A stretch of 38,268 bases of DNA from a virus. Location of the stretch: the IMG/VR virus record IMGVR_UViG_3300028045_000039, positions 1 to 38,268 of that record. The stretch is one strand, 5' to 3'. The translations under genes were made by a program, and so were the position numbers. Below, piece after piece: positions 1-8,385 of the stretch; within the stretch, counting starts at the first letter, position 1; each line of letters begins with the position of its first letter. The notes beneath the pieces were generated by a model. That model was not told where the DNA came from. It saw only the letters and a program-made list of their open reading frames with translations, and made no database searches.

Positions 1-1634
1 CCTAATTCATCTATTAGAATGTCAGCAATCTGGTTATTAACCATATTATATCCAACTTGATATGCTTTCATCAAATCTACTAAAGATGTAGATCTTGTAT
101 TTCTATCAGAAAAAACTCTACCTTCTACAGGAAGTTTACACCCATAAAGTGAATTATTACCTTTGAATTGGAATGGTAATCTTCCAGGTTTAGTTCTATT
201 AATACCTAAATATATAGGATTTACATTATCATCCATTGTAGTTCTCCACATGGCAGGAACATTAGGACCAACTTTTACACCACCCCAAACTTCATTTATC
301 CAAATCCAATCTATATGCTCTCCTTGTAATAAAGTCTCTTTGCTTTTATTTTTAAAAATAGATGTATCATAAACAGGTTTTTCAGATATCTTATATGTTT
401 CATCAATAATCTCCTGAGTCACCTCACCATCAAATTCTATCTTAGTTAAGTGTCCAACTTTTCTCTGAGTTTTCCAATATATAGTAGAAACTCTCATCAA
501 GTTACTATCACCAAAGCCTTCTAAGTCTTCACTTTGAGAAAGTATTTGAGTAACAATATCTCCACCACGTTGTGGATCAGCCATGTAATTACTTGCATAT
601 TGTCTATATGCTAGACCGGGAGAATTAGTGTTCCACTCATGAGATCTGGTTGGATCATAATATGCTCCATCATTCTGATATCCATTAACTTGATATTGAG
701 CTGATCTTGCTGGATATATTTTTTGAAGAGATTGTAATTGCTTCTCATTCATTAAGTAGCCATACTTATCTACTACATCAGATACAGTCATCAAATCAAT
801 TTTTCCAACATAGTTAGAATCTGAAATATATCTTTGATCTGGGGATTTTTGATAAAAAGTTAATACAGGATTCCATAATTCAATATCATAATCATCTTCT
901 AGCATTTTAAAATGCCAAAACTCTCTATCTGCAATAAGGCTATCTCTAAATGCTCTTTCTTCTAATTCTTGCATTCTGAATCTCTCTTCATCAACATTTA
1001 ACTGATGAGATGCCCATTCTTCAACCATACTTCTGTATGACTTACTAAAAAAATCTTCTATTTCAGGAAGTGATTTAAGACCTTCTGGTGATAATTTCTG
1101 CTGAGCTTCTTCAGATGCTGGATCCATACCCATCTCAAGCATTGTTGCTACAAGATTTGATTCTGCCTCAGCTAATAATGACTCTTCAATTTGCATCTTC
1201 TTCTGTTCTAACATTTCATTATATGATTTGTCATCAACAGCTCTAAATTGAACTTTGTTATATCTCTTAGAAAACTCTCCGCTTAATACATTAATTACAT
1301 TAGGTACAATTGGATAAAACTTTAGTTCTAATGCTGAATCATTTTCAGCTGTTAAAACGTCCATCATTTCCTTATAGTCATTGTCTGGTTCAACAATGTA
1401 ATCAGTTTTATCAATAATACCTTTAGCTAACTTATAGTTCTTTAATAATCTTCTTGCATTAATTCTTAAAAACTCTACACCTTGTAATTCAAGCCAATCT
1501 AAATTCCATGCAGCCCAATCATCAGTCTTTTCCTTAGATGGTAAAAACTGAACCGGCTGAGTTAAACTGGAAAACGTAGATACGCCATCAGCTTTAGCTC
1601 CATTTTTTAACTGCATTGCATTTAATACTCTCAT
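1..1634 (-). CDS. Portal protein, C-terminus cut by window edge
   Basis: An open frame starts at the ATG at 1634 (MRVLNAMQLKNG) and runs without a stop to the window edge, giving 544 codons. It has the crAss-like portal look: an N-terminal region with LEGVEFLR-like text (here LELQGVEFLRINARRLLKNY), a long acidic helical stretch (about residues 145-200), then VEEWASHQ and a tyrosine-rich region. The portal forms the dodecameric ring at the capsid vertex through which DNA is packaged by the terminase. It lies directly downstream of the terminase gene with a 20-base gap, the usual terminase-portal order. The assignment rests on recalled family resemblance plus position. The missing C-terminus lies outside the window. 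Confidence 0.8.
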   Translation of the reverse strand, partial: MRVLNAMQLKNGAKADGVSTFSSLTQPVQFLPSKEKTDDWAAWNLDWLELQGVEFLRINARRLLKNYKLAKGIIDKTDYIVEPDNDYKEMMDVLTAENDSALELKFYPIVPNVINVLSGEFSKRYNKVQFRAVDDKSYNEMLEQKKMQIEESLLAEAESNLVATMLEMGMDPASEEAQQKLSPEGLKSLPEIEDFFSKSYRSMVEEWASHQLNVDEERFRMQELEERAFRDSLIADREFWHFKMLEDDYDIELWNPVLTFYQKSPDQRYISDSNYVGKIDLMTVSDVVDKYGYLMNEKQLQSLQKIYPARSAQYQVNGYQNDGAYYDPTRSHEWNTNSPGLAYRQYASNYMADPQRGGDIVTQILSQSEDLEGFGDSNLMRVSTIYWKTQRKVGHLTKIEFDGEVTQEIIDETYKISEKPVYDTSIFKNKSKETLLQGEHIDWIWINEVWGGVKVGPNVPAMWRTTMDDNVNPIYLGINRTKPGRLPFQFKGNNSLYGCKLPVEGRVFSDRNTRSTSLVDLMKAYQVGYNMVNNQIADILIDEL

Positions 1635-1654
1635 TCTAGATATTTTTAATTAGT

Positions 1655-3841
1655 CTACTTATAATTTTTAAATCCAGATCTACTAGGTCTATTGGTATTT
1701 CTTGATCTATTCCGCCCTATATTTTTAAACGGACTATACTTTAATTTACTGAAATTATCTGACTTTACCAAAGAATTATCTTCTGATTCTTGCCGCTTAG
1801 AGTAGCCTCTATTTGATTGTTGGATTTTTGCAAAAGCTATTAAAGCTCCAAAAGCAACTAGCCTATCTACGTTTAATCCAGGATAATAAGCTAACATTTC
1901 TTTAATTAACATTGGATCTGGTATTCTTTCTACACCTAAAGTCTGATTAATAACAACACCATTTACGTCTGTTTCTTCATCTATAACCTCTCTTAAAAAT
2001 TCTATGGCATAAGATATCAAATGACTCTTAAATAAAGTACCTGTATTTTTCCAACCATATTCTTGATATACCGTTCTATTAGATCCAAGATCTTTTAAAA
2101 ACAATATCTGTTGTTTAGGTACTAAATATCTCTGTTTTTTTCTAGCAATCATATGCTGAATAAAAAGAGAAATGTTATTTTCTACAACTGTCCAAGCATT
2201 ATACCATTCAATGATTAACTCTAATCTTTCATGAGTTTTATTTATATCATCAAATCTACCACACCAAGCAGCTACTATTTTATCTTTTTCTAAAAATTGC
2301 TCTACATCTCCTGCCGCAGTAGTTCTTGTTACTTCTGCAGCATTTTTATAAACAAATATGCTACACAAAGAATCTGATGTTGTTGTCTTGCCTTCTGAAA
2401 CAGGGTCAATAGAAGCATAATAAGCACCAAACTCTGGGTTTTTTACAGGTCTTTCCCAAACAACTATAGTACCTGTTTTATCTGTTTGTTTTTTATCTAC
2501 AGGAAATCTAGTTATTGGTAATTTATTTGTCCTCTTTGCAAAGATCCCTTTTTCATTTCTATCTAATTCAATAAGTTCATAAGGGTATTCTTTTTCTTCA
2601 ATTCTTTTTTGTTGTCTGCTTAAAATGCCTTGTGGAAATATTGATGCTTTTCTATATGCAAATGCTTCTGCAATATTCAAAGGTTTTTGAGATATTCTTA
2701 ATTGAAACTGTTCCCCATTTAGTTCATTCTTCCAACGTGCCCTTTCTAAAGTAATTGCTTCTATAGCTTCTTCTACTAAAGAGTTACCATAGTCATCAAT
2801 ATAAGGGGGCATAGACCACTGTTCAGGAATAAATAATCCAGCCATACCAACTGTGCCATCAGCGTCTATTAGATCCGTTTCTACAGAATATATATCATTT
2901 GATTTAGGATTTATAATCATTTCCTTTAATGGATTACATTGCTCCAAGTCACCCACTGATCCAGCTGCTATAAACATACCTGTAGTCATCATACCAGATG
3001 ACATTGCAGGACGTAAATACTCATATGTCTCTGACATCTTGGGTGCAATCCCAGCCTCTTCATGAAAAAAGTATGTACAAGGTCCACCTACTCCTGTAGT
3101 AGCATTTTTTTCAAATGATCCCCCTTGTATTTTTGATTTAAGACCTCTGGCAGTTTTTCTATTTCCAACTTTTACTTCAATCTGTTGCTGCCACAATAAA
3201 ACTTTTTCAGGATTACTTGGTCTATACCATGCAGTATGTTCATTAAGAAATATTTTATATTCATCTAAAAATTTCCATGATCCTTTATCATTTATAAAAT
3301 CTTTAAGAGATGCTCCAACTTTACAAATGCTTCCCTCTTCAAACCAATACTGATTTATAATCTTACCCATGTGAAAATAAGATGATGCTATTTGACGTTT
3401 TTTAAGTATTGCTGAATGTTTATCATTTAATTCAGCTAATAGCTCATAAAGAGCCATATGATATTGTGCATCTCTTACTTTAGCAAACCCGTATTTTTTT
3501 TCTTCTTTATCAAAGATTGGCAAAAAATTTAACCACATATAATAATCTCTTGATAAATACCAAGACTTATCATCATCCTTATAAATTACACCTACTCTAC
3601 ATTTATTTTTTTGATCATTCCAATAAGAAATAAAATCTTTTGATCTAAAAGGTTTATCACAATAAAACCCATTCTCATTAAAGGTCTTAGCCTCTCTATT
3701 AAATTCTTTAGATAAAATGGTAAAATTATATTTTCCAGGCTCACTAAATATACTTAATAAAAATTCTATGAAATCATTCTTAGTTTCAAAATCAGTAGTT
3801 TCCCATGTACCTTTATAATATGTGGGTATGGATTTATACAT
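1655..3841 (-). CDS. terL: Terminase large subunit (TerL)
   Basis: This 728-residue protein fits the ATPase-plus-nuclease packaging motor. A basic P-loop-like segment KKRQIASS (about 147-154) takes the place of a classical Walker A. A Walker B-like stretch TYFFHEEAG ends in two acidic residues (about 256-264) and is followed by a coupling-type motif AAGSVGD (292-298). The C-terminal RNase H-like nuclease is marked by the acidic strand YYASIDP (D479), VVENN (about E554) and a late PDP segment. It would cut concatemeric DNA and drive it through the portal encoded just downstream. Its start overlaps the GroES-like gene by 8 bases, suggesting coupled translation. The C-terminal tail is basic (RNRSRNTNRPSRSG). 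Confidence 0.9.
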   Translation of the reverse strand: MYKSIPTYYKGTWETTDFETKNDFIEFLLSIFSEPGKYNFTILSKEFNREAKTFNENGFYCDKPFRSKDFISYWNDQKNKCRVGVIYKDDDKSWYLSRDYYMWLNFLPIFDKEEKKYGFAKVRDAQYHMALYELLAELNDKHSAILKKRQIASSYFHMGKIINQYWFEEGSICKVGASLKDFINDKGSWKFLDEYKIFLNEHTAWYRPSNPEKVLLWQQQIEVKVGNRKTARGLKSKIQGGSFEKNATTGVGGPCTYFFHEEAGIAPKMSETYEYLRPAMSSGMMTTGMFIAAGSVGDLEQCNPLKEMIINPKSNDIYSVETDLIDADGTVGMAGLFIPEQWSMPPYIDDYGNSLVEEAIEAITLERARWKNELNGEQFQLRISQKPLNIAEAFAYRKASIFPQGILSRQQKRIEEKEYPYELIELDRNEKGIFAKRTNKLPITRFPVDKKQTDKTGTIVVWERPVKNPEFGAYYASIDPVSEGKTTTSDSLCSIFVYKNAAEVTRTTAAGDVEQFLEKDKIVAAWCGRFDDINKTHERLELIIEWYNAWTVVENNISLFIQHMIARKKQRYLVPKQQILFLKDLGSNRTVYQEYGWKNTGTLFKSHLISYAIEFLREVIDEETDVNGVVINQTLGVERIPDPMLIKEMLAYYPGLNVDRLVAFGALIAFAKIQQSNRGYSKRQESEDNSLVKSDNFSKLKYSPFKNIGRNRSRNTNRPSRSGFKNYK

Positions 3842-4112
3842 CCACTAAAATTGCAAATATATCACCCTCTTGAATCAATAAGTGTTCTACATCATTATGC
3901 TTCATTGGTACAGGTAGGCAATGATCTGTATATTGAACTACATCACCAACTTTTATCTCTTCTACAGATGCTCCAACACCAACAACAGTACCTATGTTTT
4001 CTCTTTCTTGAGCACCATCAGGTATCATAATGTTTGTGTTATTAAAAAACTTTTCAGCTTCTTTTTGTTTTATCAGAATTTTTTTTCCTACCGGAACTAT
4101 TTGTTGTGCCAT
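3834..4112 (-). CDS. GroES-like co-chaperonin
   Basis: This 92-residue protein has the length and layout of the Cpn10/GroES family. VPVGKKILIKQ forms the first beta strand, a mobile-loop-like segment TNIMIPDGAQ leads into IGTVVGVGAS, and VGDVVQYTD and EGDIFAIL complete the barrel. In T4 the analogous gp31 replaces host GroES so that GroEL can fold the major capsid protein; a similar role in capsid folding is an inference here. It sits between a small gene and terL in the packaging block and overlaps terL by 8 bases. The start MAQQIVPVG is the only plausible one. Confidence 0.85.
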   Translation of the reverse strand: MAQQIVPVGKKILIKQKEAEKFFNNTNIMIPDGAQERENIGTVVGVGASVEEIKVGDVVQYTDHCLPVPMKHNDVEHLLIQEGDIFAILVDV

Positions 4113-4206
4113 TTTTTTTGGTTTCTTTATTGTTAATTAATTTTTTTTTATCAGTATTGAAATCTGGTTCATCCCAATAACAAAAGTGCCATTTATCTTT
4201 TGTCAT
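4054..4206 (-). CDS. Small overlapping ORF, 50 aa, unknown function
   Basis: A 50-codon frame begins MTKDKWHFCYWDEPDF and ends at 4054. Its ATG overlaps the TGA of the upstream 172-residue gene as ATGA, a classic coupling arrangement. The first 31 codons fill the otherwise empty gap before the GroES-like gene; the remaining codons overlap that gene in another frame. The N-terminal part looks protein-like (aromatic and acidic), while the overlapped tail is lysine/serine-rich and may only reflect the GroES frame. I do not recognise a family. Moderate-to-low confidence that it is translated. Confidence 0.45.
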   Translation of the reverse strand: MTKDKWHFCYWDEPDFNTDKKKLINNKETKKNGTTNSSGRKKNSDKTKRS

Positions 4207-4721
4207 ATTTGGTCATATGCTAATCCTGCACCTCCTCTAACTGAACTTTCTTGCTCCTGCTTCATATCACTAAAAGCTCCTTTATATGACTGCCTAATCT
4301 GTTCAAATTTTGCAGCAGCGTTTATCATAGAGTTCATATTTCCATCTCTACCATGTTCTATAGGTGTTACTTCCATATACTTAGCTAATCTATCTAACAT
4401 AGCTTTGATACCTACATAAGCTCTATATGTTGGTGTTTCATACATCTGTTTGCACATATCTAATGCATATCTAATCTTACCATCTTCAGGAGAATCTTCT
4501 AATTGTATTTCTTCAATTATTATATCTTCCTTTTCATGTTCTGGCAAATTAAAAAATGGATTCATGTCAGGATTAGGACAAGACATATAAAAAATGTATT
4601 GATAAATTTTTAAATAACTATCAGGATACTCTTCCATAATTTTATTTAAAAAAGGTAAAGCATAACAATGCTCTGTTGGTACCACTTTTGAGTTTTGTAC
4701 ATCAAATAATCTTATTAGCAT
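4203..4721 (-). CDS. Conserved-looking phage protein in packaging block, unknown
   Basis: This is a 172-residue, acidic, mainly helical protein with a proline/acid-rich middle (EHEKEDIIIEEIQLEDSPED) and a C-terminal segment rich in Q, G and A. No catalytic motif is visible. It lies two genes upstream of terL, so a structural or packaging role (even a small terminase or head-completion protein) is possible, but nothing in the sequence proves it. It is probably cotranscribed with the genes on both sides. Confidence 0.7.
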   Translation of the reverse strand: MLIRLFDVQNSKVVPTEHCYALPFLNKIMEEYPDSYLKIYQYIFYMSCPNPDMNPFFNLPEHEKEDIIIEEIQLEDSPEDGKIRYALDMCKQMYETPTYRAYVGIKAMLDRLAKYMEVTPIEHGRDGNMNSMINAAAKFEQIRQSYKGAFSDMKQEQESSVRGGAGLAYDQI

Positions 4722-4733
4722 AATTTTATATTT

Positions 4734-4988
4734 TTAGTTTAGATCAATATATCCTTTCACTGTAGCATAAGAATCAGCAACATAAATTGGAGTTACCAAA
4801 CCAGTTACATATACTTGTCTAGCATCAAGGATTGTTCCATCTAAATTGTATACTACCCCAACACCAATTATCTGCGATTGATCTATTGCTAATGGGTTAC
4901 CTGATCCTGGTGCAACATATAAAGGTTCTGATTGATCCACTGGAGCTTTTACTGCTAAATAAACTTGTGTTAATACTACTGATGCCAT
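4734..4988 (-). CDS. Small beta-rich protein, unknown (possible virion component)
   Basis: This 84-residue protein alternates short hydrophobic strands with G, P, S and N turns (YVAPGSGNPL, IIGVGVVYNLDGTI), with few lysines. That composition is typical of small capsid-decoration or fibre proteins. No recognised domain. Its start shares one base with the stop of the upstream nuclease gene, which indicates tight operon packing. The virion role is inferred from composition and location only. Confidence 0.65.
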   Translation of the reverse strand: MASVVLTQVYLAVKAPVDQSEPLYVAPGSGNPLAIDQSQIIGVGVVYNLDGTILDARQVYVTGLVTPIYVADSYATVKGYIDLN

Positions 4989-5800
4989 TATCTATTTTCT
5001 TTTAACCACATTATTAAAGAATTTACTTCATCTTTAAGGTATGGTAATTCATACATTTTAATTGTTTCTAATACAGGCTCTCCATTAACATGTTCATTAA
5101 CAGGATAACCATTTTTATCTTCCCCTATTTGTTTAAACTTTACATGTTGTATTACTAACTTGCCTATTTTAAGTTTAGGATTGTGTTTTTTAATAATATA
5201 CGCATAAATACTTAATTGTAGATTATAATGATTAAGATTACAATCATCTAAATTATTTACAGGCTTAAACATTTTGCTTGTTATACCTTCCCAATTAGTA
5301 AATCCTTTTTCTTTAATCTCTTTATTAGTTTTATAATCATATATGTTAATATAACCATTTACAATTTCAACTAAATCAGCCTGACCACAAATTCCAGCAG
5401 ACTTTAAATATACCAAGTGTTCTGGATATATACCATCTTCCACTTTTTGTTCAGGTGCTAATTTAATACCATCATCATTAACTAAAGGTTTAACAATTGG
5501 TATCTCTGTGCCATCACGTTGAATGGTGTCAAAATCTAACATGTCAGCTTCTCTCTGATTATGATAAAAATTACCTAACTTAATAGCTCTTTTAGTCTCA
5601 TTATCCCATGCAGTTAGTATTTCTTTTTCAGTCATACCATACCATTTAGATCTTTTATTTTTAGCTGACTTTTTAGCTTGACTCTTAGCATCAAACTTAG
5701 GTTTAAACATACCTATAAAAGAAGTTACACTTAACCACTCTATAGTATCTTTGTCTATACTTTCATAACTATGTCCTTCTTCTTTAAATATAATTGCCAT
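4988..5800 (-). CDS. PD-(D/E)XK (RecB/Cas4-like) nuclease
   Basis: This 270-residue protein carries the RecB-type nuclease signature: GICGQADLVEI (the conserved GxxD), then INIYDYKTNKEI (D-x-K) and, about 45 residues on, YNLQLSIYAYII, matching the QxxxY motif IV. The N-terminal third contains a basic KSQAKKSAKNKRSKWYG patch that could bind DNA. Such nucleases process DNA ends in recombination or packaging. Being in the virion block rather than the replication block, it may act during packaging or trimming, or be a head-associated nuclease. A second protein of this fold is at 30922-31920. Confidence 0.8.
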   Translation of the reverse strand: MAIIFKEEGHSYESIDKDTIEWLSVTSFIGMFKPKFDAKSQAKKSAKNKRSKWYGMTEKEILTAWDNETKRAIKLGNFYHNQREADMLDFDTIQRDGTEIPIVKPLVNDDGIKLAPEQKVEDGIYPEHLVYLKSAGICGQADLVEIVNGYINIYDYKTNKEIKEKGFTNWEGITSKMFKPVNNLDDCNLNHYNLQLSIYAYIIKKHNPKLKIGKLVIQHVKFKQIGEDKNGYPVNEHVNGEPVLETIKMYELPYLKDEVNSLIMWLKENR

Positions 5801-5804
5801 AATA

Positions 5805-6047
5805 CTATGCTATTGTTATATACCAATACGGTAAATCTGGATTTGATGGATCTATTGTCCATGTTATAGCCTCTTCTTTTTCAATGTCAGGTATCCATTC
5901 TGGTGGTAACACTGTTTGATTATCAAATGCATTAGCTTTTGCCTCAGCATTTAATAATATTACTGCTGAATCTTTTGTAATCAATTTATATTCTAATAAA
6001 TCTTTTACAATATCTGATACAACTATTGGTTTAAGTAAATCACTCAT
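5805..6047 (-). CDS. Hypothetical protein, 80 aa
   Basis: A short protein with an N-terminal helical half (SDIVKDLLEYKLITKDSAVILLNAEAKANA) followed by a tryptophan/proline-rich acidic tail (PPEWIPDIEKEEAITWTIDP). No recognised domain and no membrane segment. It sits in the minus-strand operon with four bases between its stop and the nuclease start. Function unknown. Confidence 0.65.
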   Translation of the reverse strand: MSDLLKPIVVSDIVKDLLEYKLITKDSAVILLNAEAKANAFDNQTVLPPEWIPDIEKEEAITWTIDPSNPDLPYWYITIA

Positions 6048-6053
6048 TGTTTA

Positions 6054-6371
6054 TTATTTAATCTGTTGGTTTATTTTATTCTCTTGTTCTTCTGTGGTAT
6101 ATGCATCCCAAAATCCTTTTGGACATTCAGAAGATAATGATCTAACTTTAAATGCTAAACTACAACCACAATCTGAACAACATGGTTGAGTTCCTGGAGC
6201 AATACAATCACTTCCTTTAGCATCAAATAAAGAACACTTTATACATATTTGAAATCTATCAGTTGCTACAGCTTCAATATGTTCTTTTTTAAATATCTTA
6301 TTTTTTATTCCTTCTGCAATCTTATCTGCATTTCTAAATGCATCTATATATTTTTTCCACGGCTTTGACAT
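6054..6371 (-). CDS. Cysteine-rich probable zinc-binding protein
   Basis: This 105-residue protein has a central cluster of nine cysteines: CIKC, then C eight residues later, then CCSDCGC and a final C in SSECPKGFWDA. The spacing suggests one or two zinc-binding knuckles. The N-terminus is basic (MSKPWKKYIDAFRNADK). It abuts the IHF-like gene with no intervening bases. It may bind nucleic acid or act as a structural zinc protein; I recognise no named family with certainty. Confidence 0.7.
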   Translation of the reverse strand: MSKPWKKYIDAFRNADKIAEGIKNKIFKKEHIEAVATDRFQICIKCSLFDAKGSDCIAPGTQPCCSDCGCSLAFKVRSLSSECPKGFWDAYTTEEQENKINQQIK

Positions 6372-6728
6372 TTACATTTTTGATTTAAATTCCTTTTTCT
6401 TTAAAATATCTTTCTCCATTTGTTCTAGAGCTTTTTCCATTTCTTCAATATTTAATAATATGTTTTCACTTTTAGCATAACCATTATATGTACGTTTAGC
6501 TATATTTCCTAACATACTCTTTTGCCTTTTTATTGCATTTTCTAACTTATTCTTTCTAAGATAAAATGTACCTAATCCTTCAATATAGATTCTAGGAAAT
6601 TCTAACTTAGAAAGTTTTTTTCTTACTTTACTATAGTAGAATGTTATAAAATCATCAACCAATTGAGAGTGTACTCCCACCTCTTCTGCTATGCCATCTT
6701 TAAATTCACTATGCTTCTTCGGATTCAT
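6372..6728 (-). CDS. IHF/HU-like DNA-binding protein
   Basis: This 118-residue basic protein resembles the HU/IHF fold. An N-terminal helical pair (GIAEEVGVHSQLVDDFITFYYSKVRKKL) is followed by the strand segment FPRIYIEGLGTFYLRKNKL, which mirrors the IHF LRNFGTFxLRxR strand. The usual long DNA-embracing arm appears shortened and the C-terminus is an added lysine-rich coiled-coil-like helix. IHF-like subunits near the terminase are a feature I associate with crAss-like phages. Likely roles are DNA bending in packaging or virion DNA organisation. It overlaps the next gene upstream by 20 bases. Confidence 0.75.
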   Translation of the reverse strand: MNPKKHSEFKDGIAEEVGVHSQLVDDFITFYYSKVRKKLSKLEFPRIYIEGLGTFYLRKNKLENAIKRQKSMLGNIAKRTYNGYAKSENILLNIEEMEKALEQMEKDILKKKEFKSKM

Positions 6729-7080
6729 TCCCTAGAATTTTATAATTCAGTAATACTAATCCTTTTACTTGCACGTTTATTTCTTTCTTTATACTAATTG
6801 TTTTTTTATTAGTACCACTTTTTACTAAAAGATTTTTTTTCTCAGCTTTTGAAATTGCATTTCTTGCTGACTGAGGGCTTTTAAATATTAGCTTCTCAGT
6901 CAAGATTCCGCAAAACTTAGAAATCTCTATTTTAGGGTTTTTAGAAAGTTCAGTTAAAAAATCTAAATCAGTATTGCTTATTAATGTTTTATTAAAGAAA
7001 CAATAAGTAAGTATCTGATACTTTATTGAATCATTAATATCCACCTTAAGTTTTAAATCTACATTAGTTACTATTGCCAT
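6709..7080 (-). CDS. Probable winged-helix protein next to IHF gene
   Basis: This 123-residue protein has a helix-turn-helix-like centre: LISNTDLDFLTELSKN, then SPQSARNAISKAEKKNLLVKSG, which reads as a recognition helix followed by a wing (SIKKEINVQVKGLVLLNY). This resembles winged-helix or replication/partition-type domains, but no family is assigned. Its 3' end overlaps the IHF-like gene by 20 bases, so the two are probably made together and may act together on phage DNA. Confidence 0.65.
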   Translation of the reverse strand: MAIVTNVDLKLKVDINDSIKYQILTYCFFNKTLISNTDLDFLTELSKNPKIEISKFCGILTEKLIFKSPQSARNAISKAEKKNLLVKSGTNKKTISIKKEINVQVKGLVLLNYKILGNESEEA

Positions 7081-7081
7081 A

Positions 7082-8005
7082 TTATAAACTCATTATCATA
7101 TCAACTAAATCAGGATGAGGATAACAATCAGATTTATCTCTCCTTACGTTGGTATGTGTTAATAATCCTTTTACTTTTCCAAAATAAGCATCATCATGAA
7201 AATCAAACCCTTTATGTGCACCATATTTATGTATATATTCTTGTAAGCCAACTCTGATGTCTATATCATCTCTTTCTCCTACATATCTTATCCATTTTTC
7301 AGTTTCTTTAATCTGAGCATCAGTATAGCTATGCCACCTGCTATGACCTCTAAAAGGTTTTTCTAATATGGTAACTTGACTTGGTGTACAACGAGACCTT
7401 ACATAAGTCTTATCATCATCCGTTAAATATCCCATGTTACATATCTCTAAACCTACAGAACTTCTATTCATTCTGCCAGAACCAGTTCTACCTAAGTGCC
7501 ATCCTTGACACTTTTCTGGAAATGCTTGAATCATAATTCCATCATTATCTACATTTCCATTTCTGTGGTCTATACCACCTAAAACAAACTCTGTTGCTAC
7601 TCTACCTCTGCTATCTCTACCCCAATGATCAACTGTTCTGTAAGGATTTGCATGACCAGCAGTATGATGTAAAAAAATATAATTGTTTTCTACAGGTCCT
7701 TCTACATATTGACCTTTAGGTAAAAAATGTCTGTGAATTACTTGATCAAATGTAGTCTCAAAATACTCTGCAGAAATGTCTGTATCTTCATCTATTTCCT
7801 CTGTAACTGTAATTTCTTTATTAAATAACAAAGTCCACATTGGAGAATCAACAATTCCTGTAATAGGAAAATTATTGCTTAGTTGAAATCTTATTACAGC
7901 CTTTTCTGTTATAGGCCCAAAATCTCCATCAGATGTAATGTTTAATGCTCTTTGAAGAGTTTGTACATCAGATCCTTTATCTCCTCTTTTTAGTATCCGC
8001 ATCAT
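7082..8005 (-). CDS. Endolysin: N-acetylmuramoyl-L-alanine amidase with peptidoglycan-binding domain
   Basis: The 307-residue protein starts with a peptidoglycan-binding type 1 repeat (about 4-60: LKRGDKGSDVQTLQRALN, DGDFGPITEKAVIRFQ). After an acidic linker comes an Amidase_2-type zinc amidase. YIFLHHTAGH gives the first zinc histidine, SVGLEICNMG the core strand, LLTHTNVRRDKSDCYPHPDL the later histidine and cysteine ligands. It would cleave the amide bond between N-acetylmuramic acid and L-alanine to lyse the host. No signal peptide is seen, so a holin or other route would be needed; membrane peptides nearby are candidates. The start has two consecutive Met codons. Confidence 0.9.
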   Translation of the reverse strand: MMRILKRGDKGSDVQTLQRALNITSDGDFGPITEKAVIRFQLSNNFPITGIVDSPMWTLLFNKEITVTEEIDEDTDISAEYFETTFDQVIHRHFLPKGQYVEGPVENNYIFLHHTAGHANPYRTVDHWGRDSRGRVATEFVLGGIDHRNGNVDNDGIMIQAFPEKCQGWHLGRTGSGRMNRSSVGLEICNMGYLTDDDKTYVRSRCTPSQVTILEKPFRGHSRWHSYTDAQIKETEKWIRYVGERDDIDIRVGLQEYIHKYGAHKGFDFHDDAYFGKVKGLLTHTNVRRDKSDCYPHPDLVDMIMSL

Positions 8006-8006
8006 A

Positions 8007-8306
8007 TCAGTCTATTTTTGAAGCAGCTTCTTCCATAGCTTGTTTAAAAGCTTTAGCTTCTTCTGAATTAACATCCACACCTTCTTTCTGCTCAGCATAT
8101 TGCTGTGCCATAAACATTTGAGCTTGCATACGCTCTGCTCTAGACTTCTCAATAGTAGCCAGCAGCACTTCATATTCTGCCTGTACTTCTAAATGAGGAA
8201 TGTTGTCTTTGTAAAATGCAGTAATTTCTTCTCTGCGTGCAGCCATCTCTTCTTTAGATAAAGTAGGATCATTTTCTTCCGTTAAGTTTTTTGTTGATTT
8301 TGACAT
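8007..8306 (-). CDS. Small helical, glutamate-rich protein, unknown
   Basis: This 99-residue, almost wholly helical protein is rich in E, A, Q and M (EMAARREEITAFYKDN, AERMQAQMFMAQQYAEQKEG). It has no motif and could be a coiled-coil scaffold or assembly factor. One base separates its stop from the endolysin start. A palindrome-framed promoter-like box (8323-8361) lies just upstream, so it may begin a sub-transcript with the endolysin. Confidence 0.65.
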   Translation of the reverse strand: MSKSTKNLTEENDPTLSKEEMAARREEITAFYKDNIPHLEVQAEYEVLLATIEKSRAERMQAQMFMAQQYAEQKEGVDVNSEEAKAFKQAMEEAASKID

Positions 8307-8322
8307 GTCTTAATTTTTAATG

Positions 8323-8361
8323 TTAAACTAATTTTTACAAATATATATAAAATTAGTTTAA
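8323..8361 (-). promoter_or_regulatory. Perfect 13-bp inverted repeat around a TAnnTTTG box
   Basis: Arms 8323-8335 (TTAAACTAATTTT) and 8349-8361 are exact reverse complements with a 13-base centre. On the minus strand the centre holds TATATTTG (8345-8338), matching the Bacteroidota -7 element, 32 bases upstream of the ATG at 8306. No TTG is found 17-23 bases further upstream, so the promoter is incomplete. An operator or an AT-rich transcript hairpin are both possible. There is no T-run after the stem on the minus strand, which argues against a terminator in that direction. Confidence 0.4.
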
Positions 8362-8385
8362 ATAAAAAAAGTTTATAGACCTTAT

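Noticed and set aside
163-372. Plus-strand frame within the portal gene
   Set aside because: It lies opposite a well-supported minus-strand portal frame and has no start context or recognisable protein character.
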